A stretch of 64,000 bases of DNA from Microseira wollei NIES-4236. Lineage in GTDB: Bacteria > Cyanobacteriota > Cyanobacteriia > Cyanobacteriales > Aerosakkonemataceae. Below are positions 25,326 through 34,354 of this stretch, in pieces. Position 1 is the stretch's first letter, and each line of letters opens with the position of its first letter. Under the pieces are notes generated by a model. It saw only the letters and a list, made by a program, of their open reading frames with translations. It searched no databases and was not told the DNA's origin. Where the stretch lies: NCBI RefSeq assembly GCF_020521235.1, contig NZ_BLAY01000022.1:1-64000 (forward strand), read 5' to 3'. The translations under genes were made by a program, and so were the position numbers.

Positions 25326-26252
25326 ATGGGATTCATCATTGCAACTGCCAACATGAAAGGTGGCGTCGGTAAGACCACCCTAACCGTAAACCTCGCCGCT
25401 TCTTTAGTCAAGGATTTTGGTAAAAAAGTTTTGGTGGTCGATCTTGACAACCAAATCAGCGCCACTCTCAGCTTAATGTCGCCTCAGGACTTCGCCAAGC
25501 GCCGCCGAGATAAGCGGACGTTGCGCCATCTGATCAACAAGGCAATTAAACCGGATATTAAGCTATCCATTCCCGTTCAAGATGTGATTTTTCCCTACGT
25601 TTCTAGCTTGAAGGGATTTGATTTATTGCCAGGGGATATTGACCTGTACGATGAATTTTTAGTTTCTGAAATGCTTTATGAAAAAGCGATGCTTTCGGGA
25701 ACTAATAATTTTGAACAAATTTGGACTAAGTTTGAACTGTTCTTGGTGAAAAACCTTTTGGAGCCTGCCATAAACGACTATGATTTTATTATCCTAGATT
25801 GCGCCCCTGGCTATCATCTTTTAACGCGCAGCGGTTTGCTGGCAAGCGATTTTTACGTATTACCCGCCAAACCAGAACCTTTATCTGTGATTGGGATTCA
25901 GTTACTCGAAAGACGAATTGCACAATTGAAAGAAACTCACAAAGACGATCCGATCAATCTGCAATTGCTGGGAATTGCCTTTACGATGTCTGGTAATATG
26001 ATCACCGGCAGGTACTACAATCAAGTGATGCGGCGAGTGAATGAAGATTACAGCGCTGCTAAAATCTTCAAAACTCGCATTCCGGTTGATGTTAATATTT
26101 CTAGAGCGGTTGATACTTTTATGCCGGTTGTTTTGTGCAGTCCCCAGTCTCCAGGTGCTAAAGCTTTCTCCCAGTTAGGGCAAGAATTTATGCAGAAAAT
26201 AACGGTTATTACGACTCAGAAGCAAAACCCCACAAGGATTGATTTTGAGTAA
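25326..26252 (+). CDS. ParA/Soj family ATPase
   Basis: A 308-aa Walker-type ATPase of the ParA/MinD superfamily. It has the deviant Walker A KGGVGKTT with the signature lysine (MGFIIATANMKGGVGKTTLTVN), the switch-type VVDLDNQISATLSL, and Walker B FIILDCAPGYHLLTRSGL. The middle has ADFYVLPAKPEPLSVIGIQLL, as in chromosome or plasmid partition ATPases and in those that position protein complexes. There is no parB partner next to it. It follows the translocase fusion by 165 bp in the same direction and precedes a strong bidirectional hairpin, so it may be the fourth gene of that locus or an independent gene. Confidence 0.92.
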   Translation: MGFIIATANMKGGVGKTTLTVNLAASLVKDFGKKVLVVDLDNQISATLSLMSPQDFAKRRRDKRTLRHLINKAIKPDIKLSIPVQDVIFPYVSSLKGFDLLPGDIDLYDEFLVSEMLYEKAMLSGTNNFEQIWTKFELFLVKNLLEPAINDYDFIILDCAPGYHLLTRSGLLASDFYVLPAKPEPLSVIGIQLLERRIAQLKETHKDDPINLQLLGIAFTMSGNMITGRYYNQVMRRVNEDYSAAKIFKTRIPVDVNISRAVDTFMPVVLCSPQSPGAKAFSQLGQEFMQKITVITTQKQNPTRIDFE

Positions 26253-26257
26253 TTGTT

Positions 26258-26300
26258 AAGCAAGCATCCCGGTTTCTTTAAGAAACCGGGATGCTTGCTT
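26258..26300. terminator. Bidirectional hairpin terminator between parA-like gene and ileS
   Basis: Perfect inverted repeat: AAGCAAGCATCCCGGTTTCTT, TA, then the exact reverse complement, ending at 26300. It lies 5 bp after the ParA stop codon and 5 bp before the ileS stop on the other strand, so it can serve both genes. Confidence 0.85.
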
Positions 26301-26305
26301 TGTGT

Positions 26306-29300
26306 TTAAAACTGACCTGCTAATGCTGGGATGCAACGTTCGCATAACAGCGGATGTAGCGATGATTCGCCGACGTGAACTGAGTAGTTCCAGCAGCGAT
26401 CGCATTTTGTCCCATCTGCTTTCACCACGCCAATCAACAGCGTATCCGATTGTCCTTTATACTGCAATTCTTCCAGTGCTGCTGGCGAGTCTACCAGTTC
26501 CACCTGGGAGCATATCAACAGATAACGCAGTTCATCCACTCCGTTGGTCATTGGTAATGGGTCATTGGTAATTGGTGTTTGTTGTGACTCAGTATCTGTT
26601 TGAGTTGGAACTTTGGTTTCTTGCTCTAGCTCTGGACTCTTCTCCTTTCCACGAATTTCTCTCCCCATGTCAGCTGTATCATCTAATACTTCTGTTTGGA
26701 TGGATTTTAGTCGAGCGGCTAGGTTTTGGCGATCGCTTGCGAGTAGTAAATTATTTTTGACGAACACCATCGAGTACAACATCCCGACGAGTTCAAATGA
26801 GGTTTGTAGCAGCGGCAGACTATTCACCGTCCCTACAATTACCCATACCACGCGCAGAACGATTAGCAGCGTTACAAGCATTCCAACTGTTATCAGCGAT
26901 TTGCCGTATTTTTGCAGAAATTCATCCAGATAATCTGGTAAATTTCCTATAACCGTCGCCACTTTTTTGAAGCTTAGCTGGGATTTTTGTGGTGCTTTTT
27001 CTACCACTAGCGCTAGTTCTTCTGGAGGCGCTACTTCAACTGCAACGTGAATTGCTTCGGTGTCGTCTTCGGGTTGGGAAGTATCTTCGGGTAATTTTAT
27101 CCCTGGCGGCAGCGAACTGGGGGGATTTAATGCCTGCAATTGCTGGCGCAATTCCTCATCGGCGACGTAGAGTAATACCTTTGCATCTAAAGATGAGCCT
27201 ATCATCTTTTCGGCGCGGGCTTGCTCCATTACCTTGTTAACTTCGCCGCGAATTTGACGCAGTTTTTGCCACTTGGCGGCGAGTTCTGGATTTTTCCACT
27301 GTTCCTCTATTTTGACCCAACCCGATTCAAAGACGGATTTGTAGGGTGTTTTGTAAGGGAGATATTGCCAGATATCTTCTGCCATGTGGCAGAGGACGGG
27401 TGCGATCGCCCGTGCTAAATTCTCTAATGCGATCGCCATCACCGTTTGACAGGTGCGGCGGCGGAATGTATTTTCGGCACTGATATACAACCTATCTTTG
27501 GCGATATCTAGATAGAAGTTGGATAAATCCACGACGCAGAAATTCTGCAACGCTTGGAAGAAGCGGAAAAATTGATAGCTTTCAAATGCTGCGGTTACTT
27601 CTTCAAACACCTCGGTCATCCGGTGCAGCATGTAGCGGTCGATTTCGGGTAGTTCCTCGTAGGGCACCGCATCTTTTGCCGGGTCAAAATCGTGTAAATT
27701 CCCCAACAAGAAGCGCGCCGTATTGCGGATTTTCCCGCGAATATCTCCTAACTGCTTGAGGATATTCTCACTCAAGGGAACATCGTTCGTGTAGTCTACC
27801 GAAGACACCCACAGACGCAACACATCTGCACCATAAGCGGGGAGTTCGACTTGCTTATCTTTCCCGTTTTGTTTGAGGGTAATTTTGCCGCCCTCGATGA
27901 TTTCATTGGGGTCGATCCCATTACCCAAGGACTTACTCATTTTGCGTCCTTGTTCGTCTACGGTAAAACCGTGGGTTAAAACGGTTTTATAGGGTGCAAT
28001 GCTGTTATTTGCTACGCTTGTGAGCAAGCTGGACTGGAACCAACCCCGGTGTTGATCCGATCCTTCCAGATACATATCGACGGGATAGACTAATTCTGGA
28101 CGCTGCTTTGCTACTGCCGCCCAAGAAGATCCAGAATCGAACCAGACATCCATCGTGTCTGTTCCTTTGCGGTAAGTATGACCGTTATCGCGGTATTTTT
28201 CCGGCAATAATTCTGCCGTTGATAATTCCCACCAGGCGTCGGAACCAATTTCTGCGATAATTTTCTGGACGTAGGCGATTGTTTCTTCGTTTAGCAGCGG
28301 TTCGCCTGTTGCTTCGTCGTAGAATACTGGAATCGGGACGCCCCAACTGCGCTGACGGGAGATACACCAATCAGAACGTTCTGCCACCATAGGGGTGATG
28401 CGATTTTCCCCTTGGGATGGAATCCATTTTACGGATGCGATCGCTTCGAGTGCCTTTTCCCGGAATCCCTCTACGGAAGCGAACCACTGTTCCGTCGCCC
28501 GAAAGATGGTAGGTTTCTTAGTCCGCCAATCGTAGGGATATTTGTGTTCGTAACGTTCTTGTTTCAGCAAGCACCCCGCTGCTTTTAGTCCCTCGATCAC
28601 GGCGGCGTTACCTTCGCTGATATTTTGATCGCCTTTAGTTACGACGGACAACCCAGCAAACTGTCCTGCTTCTGCGGTAAACTTCCCATCTGCATCCACC
28701 GGCGACAGGATGGGCAAATTGTACCGCTGACCGACCATATAATCTTCCAGACCGTGACCGGGTGCGGTATGTACTAACCCCGTTCCGGACTCGGTAGTAA
28801 CGTAATCTCCCCCGATGACAATCTGACTAGAGCGGTCAAATAGAGGATGGCGGTAGGTAGCACCTTCCAAATCCTTTCCCGTCACCATTGCTTTTTTGTG
28901 CAGCTTCGATCCCAGGGTAGATGACAACCGATCTACTAAATCTGCTGCTACCAGGAGATACTTAAACTTAATCCCCTGACTTTCCTTTTCCGCTTCTGGT
29001 GCAGCAGTTGAAGGTTTTTCTTTCCCCTTGCCTTTAAGAGAAGGTTTCGTTTCTGTTTTCTCTTCTTTTTCTGGGGTAGATGCGGACTGGGGTTCGATTT
29101 CCACCACCGCGTAAGTCAATTCTGGATTGACGCTGACGGCTAAATTAGCTGGAATAGTCCAAGGCGTTGTCGTCCAGACTGCTACACCCAAATCGGGTAA
29201 ATAATCTTCCAAATCCAATTTCAGCGCTGGTGGCAAATCCGTCATCGGGAAAGCGACGTAGATGCTGGGAGAAGTATGACCTTCCGGATACTCTAACTCA

Positions 29301-29902
29301 GCTTCTGCCAGTGCGGTTTTAGAACTGGGACTCCAGTGAACGGGTTTTAGACCGCGATAGATATATCCTTTTAACACCATCTGACCGAATACGCCGATTT
29401 GTGCCGCTTCGTACTCTGGTTTTAAAGTCAGATAAGGATTCTCCCAATCCCCCCAAACGCCGTAGCGCTTAAAGCTTTCCCGCTGTTCGTCAACAGCTTT
29501 GAGGGCGAAATCCCGCGCTTTGTGGCGTAATTCCAACGGCTTCAGTTTTTGCCGTTCTTCTTGTTTCAGTTGCTGCAATACTTTCAGTTCAATTGGCAAA
29601 CCGTGACAATCCCAACCGGGGACGTAGCGCACCTTGCGTCCTCGCAGCAACTGATACTTGTTAATAATATCTTTAAGAATTTTATTCAGCGCGTGACCCA
29701 AGTGTAGGGACCCGTTAGCGTAGGGTGGGCCGTCGTGCAAAATAAACAGATCGCCTGGATTATTCTGGGAAAGTTTTTCGTAAATCTGATTTTCTGCCCA
29801 AAACTTTTGGATTTCGGGTTCTCGCTTGACTGCGTTGGCACGCATGTCAAAGTCTGTTTTGGGTAGGTTTACAGTGTCTTTGTATGTTTTTGCTTCGGTC
29901 AT
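26306..29902 (-). CDS. ileS: Isoleucyl-tRNA synthetase with membrane-anchoring CAAD insertion
   Basis: Class I aminoacyl-tRNA synthetase charging tRNA-Ile. HIGH-type motif GSLHLGHAL near the N-terminus, CP1 editing domain, KMSKS in [11 protein letters not shown], and a C-terminal zinc-binding module CDRCW...CERC. At 1198 aa it is some 240 longer than usual. The extra length is mainly residues about 976-1072, a CAAD domain ([23 protein letters not shown], two hydrophobic segments about 1004-1024 and 1034-1055, then [19 protein letters not shown]), known in cyanobacteria to anchor synthetases to membranes. A Lys/Glu/Pro-rich insert also sits in the editing region. Start: ATG 29902 ([18 protein letters not shown]); the 52 residues upstream in frame are not homologous. 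Confidence 0.95.
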   Translation of the reverse strand: MTEAKTYKDTVNLPKTDFDMRANAVKREPEIQKFWAENQIYEKLSQNNPGDLFILHDGPPYANGSLHLGHALNKILKDIINKYQLLRGRKVRYVPGWDCHGLPIELKVLQQLKQEERQKLKPLELRHKARDFALKAVDEQRESFKRYGVWGDWENPYLTLKPEYEAAQIGVFGQMVLKGYIYRGLKPVHWSPSSKTALAEAELEYPEGHTSPSIYVAFPMTDLPPALKLDLEDYLPDLGVAVWTTTPWTIPANLAVSVNPELTYAVVEIEPQSASTPEKEEKTETKPSLKGKGKEKPSTAAPEAEKESQGIKFKYLLVAADLVDRLSSTLGSKLHKKAMVTGKDLEGATYRHPLFDRSSQIVIGGDYVTTESGTGLVHTAPGHGLEDYMVGQRYNLPILSPVDADGKFTAEAGQFAGLSVVTKGDQNISEGNAAVIEGLKAAGCLLKQERYEHKYPYDWRTKKPTIFRATEQWFASVEGFREKALEAIASVKWIPSQGENRITPMVAERSDWCISRQRSWGVPIPVFYDEATGEPLLNEETIAYVQKIIAEIGSDAWWELSTAELLPEKYRDNGHTYRKGTDTMDVWFDSGSSWAAVAKQRPELVYPVDMYLEGSDQHRGWFQSSLLTSVANNSIAPYKTVLTHGFTVDEQGRKMSKSLGNGIDPNEIIEGGKITLKQNGKDKQVELPAYGADVLRLWVSSVDYTNDVPLSENILKQLGDIRGKIRNTARFLLGNLHDFDPAKDAVPYEELPEIDRYMLHRMTEVFEEVTAAFESYQFFRFFQALQNFCVVDLSNFYLDIAKDRLYISAENTFRRRTCQTVMAIALENLARAIAPVLCHMAEDIWQYLPYKTPYKSVFESGWVKIEEQWKNPELAAKWQKLRQIRGEVNKVMEQARAEKMIGSSLDAKVLLYVADEELRQQLQALNPPSSLPPGIKLPEDTSQPEDDTEAIHVAVEVAPPEELALVVEKAPQKSQLSFKKVATVIGNLPDYLDEFLQKYGKSLITVGMLVTLLIVLRVVWVIVGTVNSLPLLQTSFELVGMLYSMVFVKNNLLLASDRQNLAARLKSIQTEVLDDTADMGREIRGKEKSPELEQETKVPTQTDTESQQTPITNDPLPMTNGVDELRYLLICSQVELVDSPAALEELQYKGQSDTLLIGVVKADGTKCDRCWNYSVHVGESSLHPLLCERCIPALAGQF

Positions 29903-30059
29903 AACATTTAGTAGCCTTGTCCTATAGATTTCTGTTTTGACTTTCTTTGTGTCCTTTGCTGGAAAAACTTTGATAATATCACAGTTCGATGCCAAATAAC
30001 CGTGATGTATTGCTGCCGTATCACTAGAAAAGCAAAAATCGTAGTTAAACGTAGTCAAT

Positions 30060-30284
30060 CTAGGGATATTGATACCCGTTTTGGGAGAGCAGCTTTACGA
30101 ATTTATCAAGTGTGCCGCCAATCCTTAGCTTAGAGATTCGCACTTCTAGCCGTTTCTCAGACTGGACAACAACCTTGCCAACATAGCTAACCCCATGCTT
30201 GACGAGCGCCGCGATATCGCCGGTCTGCCAAGCAAGGTTAAGCGGTTGGCTTTTAGAATCTAAAACTAGGACAAAATTAGACAT
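30060..30284 (-). CDS. Hypothetical protein, 74 aa
   Basis: A short gene with a strong ribosome-binding site (GGGAGGACTTAA before the ATG). The product, [19 protein letters not shown] at the start and [22 protein letters not shown] at the end, is basic and soluble. The first 16 residues faintly recall the N-terminal PLMP/RRXRR start of IscB-like proteins, but the rest does not follow, and I do not press this. It lies 157 bp upstream of ileS in the same direction. Function unknown. Confidence 0.6.
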   Translation of the reverse strand: MSNFVLVLDSKSQPLNLAWQTGDIAALVKHGVSYVGKVVVQSEKRLEVRISKLRIGGTLDKFVKLLSQNGYQYP

Positions 30285-30591
30285 TTAAGTCCTCCCTTGC
30301 GGGGTAATGTTTGCTGCGACGCGGTTATCTCCCGGTACTTTGCCTGCTGCACTTCCTCTACCCAATCTCAGATGTTTAACAGCAGACTTGCAAAAGCTTG
30401 GAACTAGCGAATCTTTGGCGTGCGAACTTTAACGCTTAGAGATAACGGCTGCTGAAATATTGATTCAGCGGTCTGGGGTAGCCGCAGTAACCCATATCGC
30501 GAAGGGTTTACTCCGAATTGGTGCTACCCACCCTTATATTGTGACATTTTCTCCCGCCTCAATGACGGGGAGTTTGAAATTGTAGCATCTA
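30285..30591. other. Intergenic region without recognised genes
   Basis: Between the 74-aa gene and the ycf66 terminator. It contains the strong ribosome-binding site of the small gene at its left edge and some short dyads (around 30440-30470, GCTGCTGAAAT/ATTCAGC). No conserved ORF on either strand. Confidence 0.5.
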
Positions 30592-30623
30592 TAGGTTGGG
30601 TTTGCTTAGCTCAACCCAACCTA
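30592..30623. terminator. Hairpin terminator downstream of ycf66
   Basis: Inverted repeat TAGGTTGGGTT (30592-30602) and AACCCAACCTA (30613-30623), 5 bp beyond the ycf66 stop. The identical stem occurs after hisC at 63005-63036, so this is a repeated palindrome reused as terminator. Confidence 0.65.
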
Positions 30624-30628
30624 CTGGT

Positions 30629-31342
30629 TTAAATCGAATCGGTTGGCTTTTCCGGTTCTGTCTTGGGAGGGGGAGGAGTGGGAATATTCTCAGACTGGAG
30701 GTTTTGTTGGATTTCGTGGACGAGTGAGGGTACGTCGTCTGGGGTTGATTCGGGGTTAGCGATCGCTTCAAAGGGCGATGGTTTTGTCGTTACCGTTGAT
30801 GGGGTGGGATATTCTTCTGACTTCAATTCCACCACTTCCGTTACCGTTGATGGGGTTGGATCGTCTTCTGACTTGAATTCAACCACTTCGGTTGGTACAA
30901 CAGCTGGCGCAGCTTCCCCCGTCGCCGCAGTAGGGACTGTTTCTGACGCCGTTGTTTTAGCAGCAGGCGCTTTTTTGCCCTTGGTTGTCGGCACCCGCGT
31001 TCCTGGAATTTTAGCTTTAACCGAGGTCAACAACCCACCGACCTTTGACTGCAACTCGGCAGTTGTTGGTAACTCGGTTTGTTGTTCGGCAGGCACCAGC
31101 TGCCGCCGCAATGTCAGGGTTTGCCAACAAAACCACCCCAGCAAGGAAACCGCTGCGATTTGACCGAGCAAAACCCCACCAGTAAGGCGTCCGGCGCACA
31201 CCCACAACATCAAAGCATAAAACAGCCCGACCCCACTCCAATAAAAGTCAATTTTGCGATGGATTTCTGGCAAAAAGAAGGCAGCCAGGTAAATACCAAG
31301 ACTACCAAGGCCGACAGCCAACGCCAAGATGTATGCAAGCAT
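30629..31342 (-). CDS. ycf66: Ycf66 family protein
   Basis: The N-terminal 80 residues match the Ycf66 family of cyanobacteria and plastids: MLAYILALAVGLGSLGIYLAAFF, then EIHRKIDFYWSGVGLFYALMLWVCAGRLTGGVLLGQIAAVSLLGWFCWQTLTLRRQL, with three membrane segments. A long Pro/Thr/Glu/Val-rich cytoplasmic or lumenal tail (about 90-237) follows and contains internal repeats (TEVVEFKSEDDPTPSTV, TEVVELKSEEYPTPSTV). Family function is unknown though thylakoid association is assumed. The repeated tail is probably disordered and variable between strains. Confidence 0.9.
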   Translation of the reverse strand: MLAYILALAVGLGSLGIYLAAFFLPEIHRKIDFYWSGVGLFYALMLWVCAGRLTGGVLLGQIAAVSLLGWFCWQTLTLRRQLVPAEQQTELPTTAELQSKVGGLLTSVKAKIPGTRVPTTKGKKAPAAKTTASETVPTAATGEAAPAVVPTEVVEFKSEDDPTPSTVTEVVELKSEEYPTPSTVTTKPSPFEAIANPESTPDDVPSLVHEIQQNLQSENIPTPPPPKTEPEKPTDSI

Positions 31343-31496
31343 AGCCGAACTCCCTGCTACGTCTGTTGGATCTAATCGGTAATTTTACCCCTTTGGCAGA
31401 GTCTTAATTTCTTCTTCACAGGACAAGATTGGGGATCGAGATAACCTGAAAGTAAAGCCACCCAACAAACGATTAAGCAGAGTTACAACAAGTTTT

Positions 31497-32933
31497 ATGG
31501 CACTACAGAGCTTCGGTGTAATTGGTCTAGCCGTAATGGGAGAAAACCTAGCGCTAAATGTAGAGCGTAATGGTTTCCCGATTTCCGTCTACAATCGCAC
31601 CGCCGAAAAAACCGACGTCTTCATGGCAAGTCGCGCCAAGGGTAAGAATGTCGTCGCTAGCTATTCCCTCAAGGACTTTGTGGCGTCCCTAGAACGTCCC
31701 CGCAAAATCCTGATTATGGTACAAGCGGGTAAACCCGTGGATGCGGTGATCGAGCAACTCAAACCCTTCATCGAAGAAGGCGACATCCTGATCGACGGCG
31801 GGAACTCTTGGTATGAAGATACCGAACGTCGCACCCGCGAATTAGAACCCCAAGGATTCCGCTTTATCGGTATGGGGGTTTCGGGGGGTGAAGAAGGCGC
31901 GCTGAATGGTCCGAGCTTAATGCCGGGAGGCACGCAAAGTTCCTACGAGTATTTGTCACCCATTTTCACCAAAATTGCCGCTCAAGTCGATGATGGACCT
32001 TGCGTCACCTACATTGGCGCTGGGGGTGCGGGTCACTATGTCAAGATGGTACACAACGGCATCGAGTACGGCGATATGCAGCTGATTGCAGAAGCATACG
32101 ACTTACTCAAGAATGCGGCGGGACTCGATCGCCAACAACTGCACGAAGTTTTTGCCGAATGGAATCTCACCGATGAACTCAATTCTTTCTTAATTGAGAT
32201 TACGGCAGATATCTTCAAGTACATCGATCCAGAAACGAATCAACCCCTGGTTGAGTTAATCTTAGATGCGGCTGGACAAAAAGGTACCGGACGCTGGACG
32301 ATACAAACTGCCTTAGATTTGGGTGTGGCAATTCCCACAATGACAGCGGCAGTTAATGCCCGGATTATGTCTTCTGCCAAGCAAGAACGGGTTTATGCTT
32401 CCAGACTTTTGACGGGGCCATCTGTTAAGTTCCAAGGAGATGTTAAAACCTTCGTCAATCAGGTTCGCGATGCCCTTTATTGCTCGAAGATTTGCTCTTA
32501 CGCTCAAGGGATGGCGCTCTTGGGTACGGCGTCCAAGACGTTATCTTTTAACCTGAACCTGGGTGAAATTGCGCGGATTTGGAAAGGCGGCTGTATTATT
32601 CGGGCTGGGTTCTTGAATAAGATCAAACATGCGTTTGATGAAAATGCGGAATTACCGAACCTGCTGTTAGCGCCTGAGTTTATGCAGACGATTTTGGATC
32701 GGCAAAATTCTTGGCGGGAAGTGCTAGTGCAGTCGGCGAAACTGGGTATTCCGGTACCGGCATTTAGTGCATCTTTAGATTACTTTGATAGCTATCGGCG
32801 CGATCGCTTACCGCAAAATCTCACCCAAGCGCAACGCGACTACTTTGGTGCCCACACCTACAAACGGGTTGACAAAGAAGGCGTCTTCCATACCGAATGG
32901 ACGAAACCAGCACCTACACCTGTTAATGTCTAA
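31497..32933 (+). CDS. gnd: 6-phosphogluconate dehydrogenase, decarboxylating
   Basis: Oxidative pentose-phosphate enzyme: 6-phosphogluconate plus NADP to ribulose 5-phosphate, CO2 and NADPH. In cyanobacteria it supplies NADPH in the dark. The 478-aa product has the N-terminal dinucleotide fold GVIGLAVMGENLALNVERNGF, the signature ILIDGGNSWYEDTERR, the substrate site GMGVSGGEEGALNGPSLMPGG, the catalytic lysine/asparagine motif GAGGAGHYVKMVHNGIEYGDMQ, and the C-terminal AQRDYFGAHTYKRVD...HTEW. Full length. A strong C/G-rich hairpin follows 40 bp after the stop. Confidence 0.97.
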   Translation: MALQSFGVIGLAVMGENLALNVERNGFPISVYNRTAEKTDVFMASRAKGKNVVASYSLKDFVASLERPRKILIMVQAGKPVDAVIEQLKPFIEEGDILIDGGNSWYEDTERRTRELEPQGFRFIGMGVSGGEEGALNGPSLMPGGTQSSYEYLSPIFTKIAAQVDDGPCVTYIGAGGAGHYVKMVHNGIEYGDMQLIAEAYDLLKNAAGLDRQQLHEVFAEWNLTDELNSFLIEITADIFKYIDPETNQPLVELILDAAGQKGTGRWTIQTALDLGVAIPTMTAAVNARIMSSAKQERVYASRLLTGPSVKFQGDVKTFVNQVRDALYCSKICSYAQGMALLGTASKTLSFNLNLGEIARIWKGGCIIRAGFLNKIKHAFDENAELPNLLLAPEFMQTILDRQNSWREVLVQSAKLGIPVPAFSASLDYFDSYRRDRLPQNLTQAQRDYFGAHTYKRVDKEGVFHTEWTKPAPTPVNV

Positions 32934-32973
32934 ACTCTCTGTTTAAAGTGCCGCAGGACTAGAATTGCGGCAA

Positions 32974-33020
32974 TCGATCCCCCCCAACCCCCCAAGGCAT
33001 TGGGGGGTTGGGGGGATCGA
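32974..33020 (+). terminator. C/G-rich hairpin after gnd
   Basis: Inverted repeat TCGATCCCCCCCAACCCCCC / AAGGCAT / complementary G-run returning to ATCGA at 33020. The stem is about 20 bp. No T-run follows, so it may be a palindromic repeat serving as a terminator. Confidence 0.6.
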
Positions 33021-33101
33021 GCGCCAGTCTGGTAGAATTAGTTGACAAAATTCTGGATAAGGCTTGCTGTTCTGGTAACGTCAAAGATTTCAATCGTCTT
33101 T

Positions 33102-33249
33102 TTAAGTAGGTGAGTATAACTAAATTGAACAAGAAGCAGGCGGGACGCCCACCCCACAAGAGTCTGAAATTCTTGTGGGGTGGGCGTCCCGCCCGCCCCA
33201 CACTTGCATAACTATTTTCACTTTCTCTTAATTTACTTGTACCTACTTA
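33102..33249. mobile_element. Small inverted-repeat element, TTAAGTAGGTG family, copy 1
   Basis: Terminal inverted repeats TTAAGTAGGTG (from 33102) and ACCTACTTA (to 33249). Inside is a GC-rich hairpin, GGGACGCCCACCCCACAAGA...TTCTTGTGGGGTGGGCGTCCC, then CTATTTTCACTTT. A related copy in the same orientation lies at 34101-34323. The element's right end supplies the last codons and stop of the dead AbiEii-type gene. Confidence 0.75.
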
Positions 33250-34051
33250 GTACGGGAATTGAGTATTGACTGATACGTCTTTCTTCTTTTGGGAAATCCC
33301 ACAAAAGTTTATCAATCAATTGGGGTATCTGTTTCAGGGCTAACTCTGTTTTTTTTTGAACTTCGACTTCTGTTCTTTGCTTTAAAATGTCCAAAAATTT
33401 ACTAACTTCTTCAGCTTCAATCTCTTGTCTCATCAGTGCCAGTCCTGAAATTCCTTGGGCATTAATTGTGAGCAACCGTTCGTATGCCACGGGCACTCTC
33501 TGATTTTCTGCTAGTTCAAATAACCGTTATAATCGAATTGCTTGATCGATATAATACAAGTCGATAATATCCTTGATTTCGGCTCTATCTTCAAAGGCAC
33601 TGATTTTGTTAGCTCCCATGTCTTCAAGGTTATTGATATAAATACCTTGGTCAGTTTTTATCAAATTTCCATAGAGATTATATTCTTTGACAAACTCTAT
33701 TTTTAATCTGTAGGTATCTTGAACGATAAAGAAGCGGGCGAAATAGGGTTCTATCCGTTCAATTTCTATATTGAATTGGGATTGTCTCAGTCTAGCTGCG
33801 AGGTCGGTAGCAATTAATCTTAAATCGTCAGTAGTAGTAAAGAAATCTAAATCCTCAGACAGACGATGCTGGTAATGGAATCTAGATCAAGCTGTACCGC
33901 CAGTCAGATAAATCCTATCTTCATAGACAGATGCTATTTCAAAGACTCGCTCTTGTAGCGGATAGAGTTGTGAGTCATAAAACGAAATTTCTTCGGCTGT
34001 GGCTTTTCGGCAAAAATTTTGAATATCCATTGATTGCAGTGTCTTTAGCAT
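33233..34051 (-). pseudogene. AbiEii/AbiGii-type nucleotidyltransferase, dead copy
   Basis: One continuous reading frame starts at ATG 34051 (MLKTLQSMDIQNFCRKATAEE) and is homologous across its length to nucleotidyltransferases of the AbiEii/AbiGii toxin family, with YLTGGTA then SRFHYQHRLSEDLDFFT (the G-G-T-x-L and LSxDLD motifs), KIEFVKEYNL, and NKISAFEDRAEIKDIIDLYYI. It is broken by two in-frame stops: TGA at 33887-33889, directly after GGTA inside the catalytic motif, and TAA at 33527-33529. The C-terminus merges into the small element at 33102-33249. Family members are toxins of type IV systems or abortive-infection genes; no antitoxin gene is next to it. Confidence 0.85.
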
Positions 34052-34100
34052 GTGTATTTCTCGATTGTAACCAACTAATCAGATGAAGTTACCAATATTT

Positions 34101-34323
34101 TTAAGTAGGTGCATCTGAATCAACTCACTACAATGGCGGGCGATTAGCCCACCCCACAACAGCTTCAATTTCTTGTGGCATGGGCGGTGCATCTGAATCA
34201 ACTCACTACAATGGCGGGCGATTAGCCCACCCCACAACAGCTTCAATTTCTTGTGGGGTGGGCGTCGGTGCCCGCCATAGGTAGGGATAGCTATTTTCAC
34301 TTTATTTACCTGCACCTACTTAA
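34101..34323. mobile_element. Small inverted-repeat element, TTAAGTAGGTG family, copy 2, internally duplicated
   Basis: Terminal repeats TTAAGTAGGTGC (from 34101) and GCACCTACTTAA (to 34323). A 78-bp internal unit starting GCATCTGAATCAACTCACT occurs twice in tandem (34111 and 34189); without it the element would be about 145 bp, like copy 1 (148 bp). The right part shares CTATTTTCACTTT with copy 1. Confidence 0.78.
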
Positions 34324-34354
34324 CAACGCTGTTTAGGGGATAGCTGGCGGAAGC

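Noticed and set aside
29903-30058. 52-codon N-terminal extension of ileS
   Set aside because: The canonical IleRS N-terminus begins at [14 protein letters not shown]; the upstream residues are unlike any synthetase.
30060-30284. Truncated IscB (PLMP/RRXRR domain)
   Set aside because: Only the first 16 residues are faintly similar; no arginine-rich bridge helix, RuvC or HNH sequence follows.
30663-31163. 166-residue plus-strand ORF rich in Val/Gly/Ser
   Set aside because: Antisense shadow of the repetitive ycf66 tail.
33233-33496. 87-residue ORF as an independent gene
   Set aside because: It is the C-terminal remnant of the AbiEii-type frame that runs back to 34051 through two stop codons.
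34079-34315. Minus-strand ORF with PHKKLKLLWGG repeats
   Set aside because: Translation of the duplicated 78-bp unit of a small element, not a gene.
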